From positions 1-64,000 of the forward strand of contig CAZBEF010000007.1 in assembly GCA_964490875.1 (NCBI GenBank): a stretch of DNA of 64,000 nt, given 5' to 3'. A model generated the notes under the pieces. It was not told where the DNA came from. It worked only from the letters and a program-made list of their open reading frames with translations, and did no database searches. A program made the translations under genes and the position numbers. Positions 60,626-64,000 of this stretch are shown here, piece after piece; within the stretch, counting starts at the first letter, position 1, and every line of letters begins with the position of its first letter. The stretch is from CAYYYG01 sp964490875 (lineage in GTDB: Bacteria; Patescibacteriota; Microgenomatia; UBA1406; GWC2-37-13).

Positions 60626-60907
60626 TTAATTTGTACCAGGGCAGGGAGCAAACTGGCAGTTTGGCCCCACTCGGCCAACATACGAACCATCAGGGCACTG
60701 CATAGCGTCTGCAGTGCAAAATGTTTCTTCTGTTTCATCATTCTCCATTTCTTCAACTGGAGATGGTACAACTTTATTCATGCGGGAAGATTTTCCGCCA
60801 TTTCCCAATAAAAATCCCAAAATAAACGCAAGAGCAATAATGCAGGCTAAAGCAATAAGTATATGATTAGTATCTTTATATTGAAACGGAGGCGTCTTAG
60901 ATGCCAT
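60626..60907 (-). CDS. Small membrane protein with Cys-rich module
   Basis: 93 residues. One TM (HILIALACIIALAFILGFLLG), then an acidic stretch (SPVEEMENDETEE) and a compact Cys module CTADAMQCPDGSYVGRVGPN followed by CQFAPCPG. That module resembles Kazal-like or similar small disulfide domains that recur in predicted CPR surface proteins. Likely extracytoplasmic. Not in an obvious operon with its neighbours. Confidence 0.75.
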   Translation of the reverse strand: MASKTPPFQYKDTNHILIALACIIALAFILGFLLGNGGKSSRMNKVVPSPVEEMENDETEETFCTADAMQCPDGSYVGRVGPNCQFAPCPGTN

Positions 60908-60980
60908 ATGAAATCATATTTACATATTGAGAAGTATTTGTCAATACTATGCAAATAGTATTGTTAAATGTGAGAAGTTT

Positions 60981-61319
60981 TTAGGATAATTTGAAGATTA
61001 TTTTTAAAATGAAATTTCCTATAAAAAAGGAAAAGGTATTCATGCATACCGATACCAGAAAAAGTTTTTTTAAACCTTTCCGTAAAGCATAGGCAAGCAA
61101 TAACCACTCGATAAATATAACTATAATTTCCAAAAATATAAGGTTGAAAATGTTAGCTTCAAAGAAGCTGTATGAAAGATTTAATTGAAGAATGTAATTT
61201 AGTAGCGGATTCGTACACAAATTAACAAGAAATACAGCCGCAAGGTTTTTTTTATTACGAAATCCGAAGACAAAGACTATAATCAACTCTATAATTTCTG
61301 TGATAAACAGAGTGATCAT
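60981..61319 (-). CDS. Small integral membrane protein, four TM segments
   Basis: 112 residues, almost all hydrophobic (ELIIVFVFGF; AAVFLVNLCTNPLLNYIL; FLEIIVIFIEWLLLAYAL; FLVSVCMNTFSFFIGNFIL). No charged active-site pattern and no family recognised. Its start is 6 bp after the stop of the upstream gene at 61326-61727, so the two are probably co-transcribed and may work together. Confidence 0.7.
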   Translation of the reverse strand: MITLFITEIIELIIVFVFGFRNKKNLAAVFLVNLCTNPLLNYILQLNLSYSFFEANIFNLIFLEIIVIFIEWLLLAYALRKGLKKLFLVSVCMNTFSFFIGNFILKIIFKLS

Positions 61320-61325
61320 AAAATA

Positions 61326-61727
61326 TTACTTGGTTTTTCTTTTTCTGATTATTGTTAAAGCTACAAGAGATACTAATGTAATTATTAAGATAACAATTCC
61401 CAAGTATATATTTTTTTTCAGTAAAACTTCCGTTCCATTATCTTCCGCATTAAGTTTTAAACAATATTTTGATTCCCCGCCAAAGGAAGATCTGTGTCCC
61501 GTAAGCGCATAATAATTGGGATTATTGCTGAATTTTATACATTCGTCGTAGGTCAGAGGGCCGAACGGTTTTTCACTCTTATAACTGCATGTAATCTCTT
61601 TTTCTCCCGGTTTGCAATGTTTCGTAAAATATGTCGGATCGATTAAATCAGCACTTACTTGAAATACTGAAAGAAGGAATACAAAGATCGTAATGCCAGT
61701 AGAAATTAAGTTGATAGATTTATTCAT
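61326..61727 (-). CDS. Type I membrane protein with extracytoplasmic Cys domain
   Basis: 133 residues. Signal peptide (ISTGITIFVFLLSVFQVSA), an outside domain of about 75 residues with four Cys (KHCKPGEKEITCSYK; DECIKFSNN; SKYCLKLN), then one TM (IYLGIVILIITLVSLVALTII) and a basic tail (RKRKTK). No family recognised. First gene of a two-gene unit with the four-TM protein. Confidence 0.75.
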   Translation of the reverse strand: MNKSINLISTGITIFVFLLSVFQVSADLIDPTYFTKHCKPGEKEITCSYKSEKPFGPLTYDECIKFSNNPNYYALTGHRSSFGGESKYCLKLNAEDNGTEVLLKKNIYLGIVILIITLVSLVALTIIRKRKTK

Positions 61728-61781
61728 ATCTGTATGTTATTAAGTATTCCAGATTAAAATGAAGTTTGCAAGTGATAGCAT

Positions 61782-62756
61782 TTATCCCAAGCCCATTTTT
61801 TTCTTGACTTCGGCAACGGTTTCGGCGGCAAGCGTGCGGGCTTTTTGTGAACCTTCGGCAATTACGCGGTCTACATAGGCAGAATCGGCTTCAAGCTGTG
61901 ATCGTTTTTCCTGAAGCGGTTTTAATTCGGCAGAAATTCCTTCGGCAACAGCATCCTTAATCTGTACAAACTGCAATGTGCCTTCTTCATACTGCTTTTT
62001 GAATTCAGAAGCTTTTTCGGGAATAAATAAGTCGGCGAATGTAAACAGCGCTTTGGTGCCTGGTGTCATTTCGCCTCCGGCTGCAGTAGCCGTGGGGATG
62101 GAACGAATTTTTTTGCGAATTTCATCAAGCGAATCCGTTAAATTAATATAACTACCTTCCACAGACTTGCCCATTTTTCCTTCGCCTTTTAAAGAAGGTA
62201 CATATTCACCCTTTGTGGCAAAACGGGTTGGTTCGGGGAAGTCGGTGCCAAAATCGGCGTTCATGCGCCGGGCGATTTCACGGGAAACCTCAAGATGCGG
62301 TTCCTGGTCTATCCCAACCGGCACAAGCGATGCTTTATAAACCAGAATATCGGCGGTCATCAAAATTGGATAATTTAAAAGAGCCATAGTGGCATGCTGA
62401 GGATATTGTTTAACTTTATCTTTAAATGTCGGCAGATGCTGCATTTTGGCAATGGTTACAACGGAAGAAAAATAAAAGGCGAGTTCAAAGTGCTGCGGCA
62501 CGTCGGCCTGCTGAAAAATAATGCTTTTTTCCGGATCGAGTCCGGCGGCTAAATAGTCGATAATTACTTCACGCCGGTTTTTCCGCAGTTCTTCAATATT
62601 GAAGGGAGTGGTGATTGAATGTGCATCGGCCACCATGTACAGAGTTTCGTATTCTGGATCATTCTGAAGGGCGAGCATGCCTTTTACGGCGCCCAAATAG
62701 TTGCCGATATGCAACCGGCCGCTTGCCCGGATTCCCGAAAGTACTCGTTTTTTCAT
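61782..62756 (-). CDS. trpS: Tryptophanyl-tRNA synthetase
   Basis: 324 residues, the usual bacterial length. It charges tRNA-Trp with tryptophan. Class I signatures: SGIRASGRLHIGNYLGA (HIGH = HIGN at 16-19), MVADAHSIT, the TADILVYKASLVPVGIDQEPHLEV block with the conserved GxDQ, and KMGKS in place of KMSKS within GEGKMGKSVEG. No inserted repeat is visible, unlike tyrS. Preceded by an extended -10 box 6 nt before the ATG. Confidence 0.96.
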   Translation of the reverse strand: MKKRVLSGIRASGRLHIGNYLGAVKGMLALQNDPEYETLYMVADAHSITTPFNIEELRKNRREVIIDYLAAGLDPEKSIIFQQADVPQHFELAFYFSSVVTIAKMQHLPTFKDKVKQYPQHATMALLNYPILMTADILVYKASLVPVGIDQEPHLEVSREIARRMNADFGTDFPEPTRFATKGEYVPSLKGEGKMGKSVEGSYINLTDSLDEIRKKIRSIPTATAAGGEMTPGTKALFTFADLFIPEKASEFKKQYEEGTLQFVQIKDAVAEGISAELKPLQEKRSQLEADSAYVDRVIAEGSQKARTLAAETVAEVKKKMGLG

Positions 62757-62762
62757 GAAATA

Positions 62763-62771
62763 ATCATACCA
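62763..62771 (-). promoter_or_regulatory. Extended -10 box adjacent to trpS start (leaderless)
   Basis: TGG-TATGAT on the minus strand, 6 nt before the ATG at 62756; no ribosome binding site. Confidence 0.55.
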
Positions 62772-62939
62772 TACACCATTTGCAGTTTGTTCGGTTATGT
62801 GGTATATATAAAATTAAAGACGTCTTAATAATGTAAGTGTATTTAATAGTTCAATTTTATTGAACAAATACTTTTAATTTAAAACTAAAATTTCAGTACA
62901 TTTTGATCATAATTGATAGTTATTGACATAGTGTTTCTT

Positions 62940-63296
62940 ATGGCAGCGGAATCAAAGGGAAATTCGACTGAGGATTTGATAGCATATCTTAAAGGAATTG
63001 ATATAACTAGTACTAAAAAAGATCATTCTAAAAAAACACTCGGGGAATCCATTAAGCAACATGAAATTGAAATTTTCCTTTGTTTGGCAGTTGCTTTAGG
63101 TGTAGCAAATAAATATTTTCCTTCTTTAATTAATCAAGTACCAGTTCCACAAGAAAGCCAGGGTGACAATCATGTGTTAAATTTACCCAGAACTTTAAGT
63201 GAAGTAACCGGGGTTAATTTTGATATTTACAAACCAGCACCGACAAATGCTCCTAAGATTACTCCTACATCGACCATAACCCCTACTGTAAAGTAG
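62940..63296 (+). CDS. Small anchored protein with Thr-Pro tail
   Basis: 118 residues from the ATG at 62940 (MAAESKGNS); the frame extends nine codons up to a TTG. A soluble N-terminus (STEDLIAYLKGIDI) precedes a moderately hydrophobic helix (IEIFLCLAVALGVANKYF, about 44-61), then an outside part ending in TPTSTITPTVK, the same kind of Thr-Pro tail seen in other exported proteins here. No family recognised. Confidence 0.6.
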   Translation: MAAESKGNSTEDLIAYLKGIDITSTKKDHSKKTLGESIKQHEIEIFLCLAVALGVANKYFPSLINQVPVPQESQGDNHVLNLPRTLSEVTGVNFDIYKPAPTNAPKITPTSTITPTVK

Positions 63297-63469
63297 GCCG
63301 CAAGCTAAATCGATTAATAACTTATCAAATTATTAAGTGAGTAGTTTATACTTTGCGAATTAAATGTTATAAGTCTAATTAGCATGATAATTATAGGATT
63401 AAATCGAAAATTATATCTGATTTTTCTACTTTATTTTTTCTTCAAAAATTTGTGTATACTAAAATTCCT

Positions 63470-64000
63470 ATGAAACGGATTCTTATGTGCCCGCCCGACT
63501 ATTACGACATTGAGTACGAAATAAACCCGTGGATGCATGTTTCTAATAAAGTGGATCATGTTAAAGTCCGGGAGTCGTACAAAACAATAAAATCCTTGTA
63601 TCAATCCTTCGGCGTAGAAGTGTACGAGATTCAAGCTGTGAAAGGCTTGCCCGACATGGTGTATTCTGCGAATTTTGGTCAAGTAGTAGAGAAGAGCTTC
63701 ATAAAAGCCAATTTTAAATATCCCCAACGCCGTGCAGAGGCAGATTTTGCCGCCAAATATTTTGTAGAAACATTCGGTTTTAAAACATTGTCATTGCCCA
63801 GTGACATTTTTTTTGAAGGCCAGGGCGATTTGTTGAATGACGGCAAACGGTATTTTTTCGGATGGGGGAAACGATCGCAAAAAGAAGCCAAACCATATCT
63901 TGAAAAATTTTTGGAAGCAGAAGTTATCGACTTTGAACTAATTAATCCCTATTATTATCATCTCGACACATGTTTTGCTCCTCTGCGTCCGGATCTGGTG
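63470..64000 (+). CDS. Amidinotransferase / dimethylarginine dimethylaminohydrolase-like protein (3' partial)
   Basis: 177 codons are visible and the frame runs off the window end. It starts MKRILMCPPDYYDIEYEINPWM, typical of DDAH/arginine-deiminase-fold proteins. Further motifs: MVYSANFGQV, the substrate-site motif FEGQGDLL and YYHLDTCFAPL, in which the His is the usual catalytic base. The catalytic Cys would lie beyond the window. The family hydrolyses or transfers guanidino groups (citrulline/ornithine side reactions); the exact substrate is unknown. A TATACT lies 9 nt before the ATG. Confidence 0.8.
   Translation, partial: MKRILMCPPDYYDIEYEINPWMHVSNKVDHVKVRESYKTIKSLYQSFGVEVYEIQAVKGLPDMVYSANFGQVVEKSFIKANFKYPQRRAEADFAAKYFVETFGFKTLSLPSDIFFEGQGDLLNDGKRYFFGWGKRSQKEAKPYLEKFLEAEVIDFELINPYYYHLDTCFAPLRPDLV

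Noticed and set aside
63297..63469. Terminator hairpin TTAATAA/TTATTAA after the small Thr-Pro gene
   Set aside because: The stem is short and only A/T, without a following run of T, so it is too weak to call.
1..64000. Alternative genetic code with UGA read as Gly, as in some CPR lineages
   Set aside because: TGA ends conserved genes such as tyrS at the expected place, and no conserved frame needs TGA read-through.

Overview
The window looks like a chromosomal segment of an ultra-small, surface-living bacterium of the Candidate Phyla Radiation (Patescibacteria, perhaps the Microgenomates side). The pointers are low to moderate GC, an archaeal/eukaryotic-type tyrosyl-tRNA synthetase, very large DUF2341/LamG surface proteins, several Pro-Thr-rich secreted proteins, and short dispersed repeats sitting inside housekeeping genes. 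TAA, TAG and TGA all serve as stops, so the standard bacterial code fits. The taxonomic call is inference.

Layout. 1-13749 (+) is the 3' part of a giant repetitive fibre-like gene that is still open at the window start. 13884-15305 (-) is a secreted protein with a possible beta-propeller and a Pro-Thr linker, and 15478-18024 (+) is a secreted protein of unknown function. 18025-18453 holds two possible small ORFs. 18454-39250 (-) is a tandem array of four paralogous giant proteins (1544, 1548, 1983 and 1787 residues), each with an N-terminal membrane segment, a DUF2341 domain, about six LamG domains and the same C-terminus. A CheY-like receiver protein lies just upstream of the array (39303-39707). 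39849-46474 carries a multi-TM/TPR protein, a cytidylate-kinase-like protein, a HEPN-like protein, a Ca2+-type P-ATPase and another membrane protein. 46545-52317 has an unknown protein, transketolase, a small protein, a tandem pair of unknown paralogues and a small Gln/Glu-rich protein. 52400-60907 has tyrS, a vWA/Pro-Thr operon, an unknown membrane protein, a sensor histidine kinase with an upstream TTHB210-like protein, and a small Cys-rich membrane protein. 60981-64000 has two membrane proteins, trpS, a small anchored protein and the 5' part of an amidinotransferase/DDAH-like gene.

How it fits together. The first 39 kb reads as a cell-surface locus: a long fibre, carbohydrate-binding-type LamG giants and probable surface hydrolase or propeller proteins. 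It plausibly serves attachment to a host cell or polysaccharide, which is inference. The rest is a mix of translation, carbon metabolism and signalling genes. No rRNA, tRNA, CRISPR array, transposase or prophage module was recognised.

Two signals cut across gene families. First, at least eleven genes have a TATAAT-like hexamer ending only 5-6 nt before the start codon and no ribosome binding site, which predicts leaderless mRNAs. Second, four families of short palindromic or dispersed repeats are inserted in frame into essential genes (transketolase, tyrS, P-type ATPase, the TM/TPR protein) and add extra peptides to the proteins.
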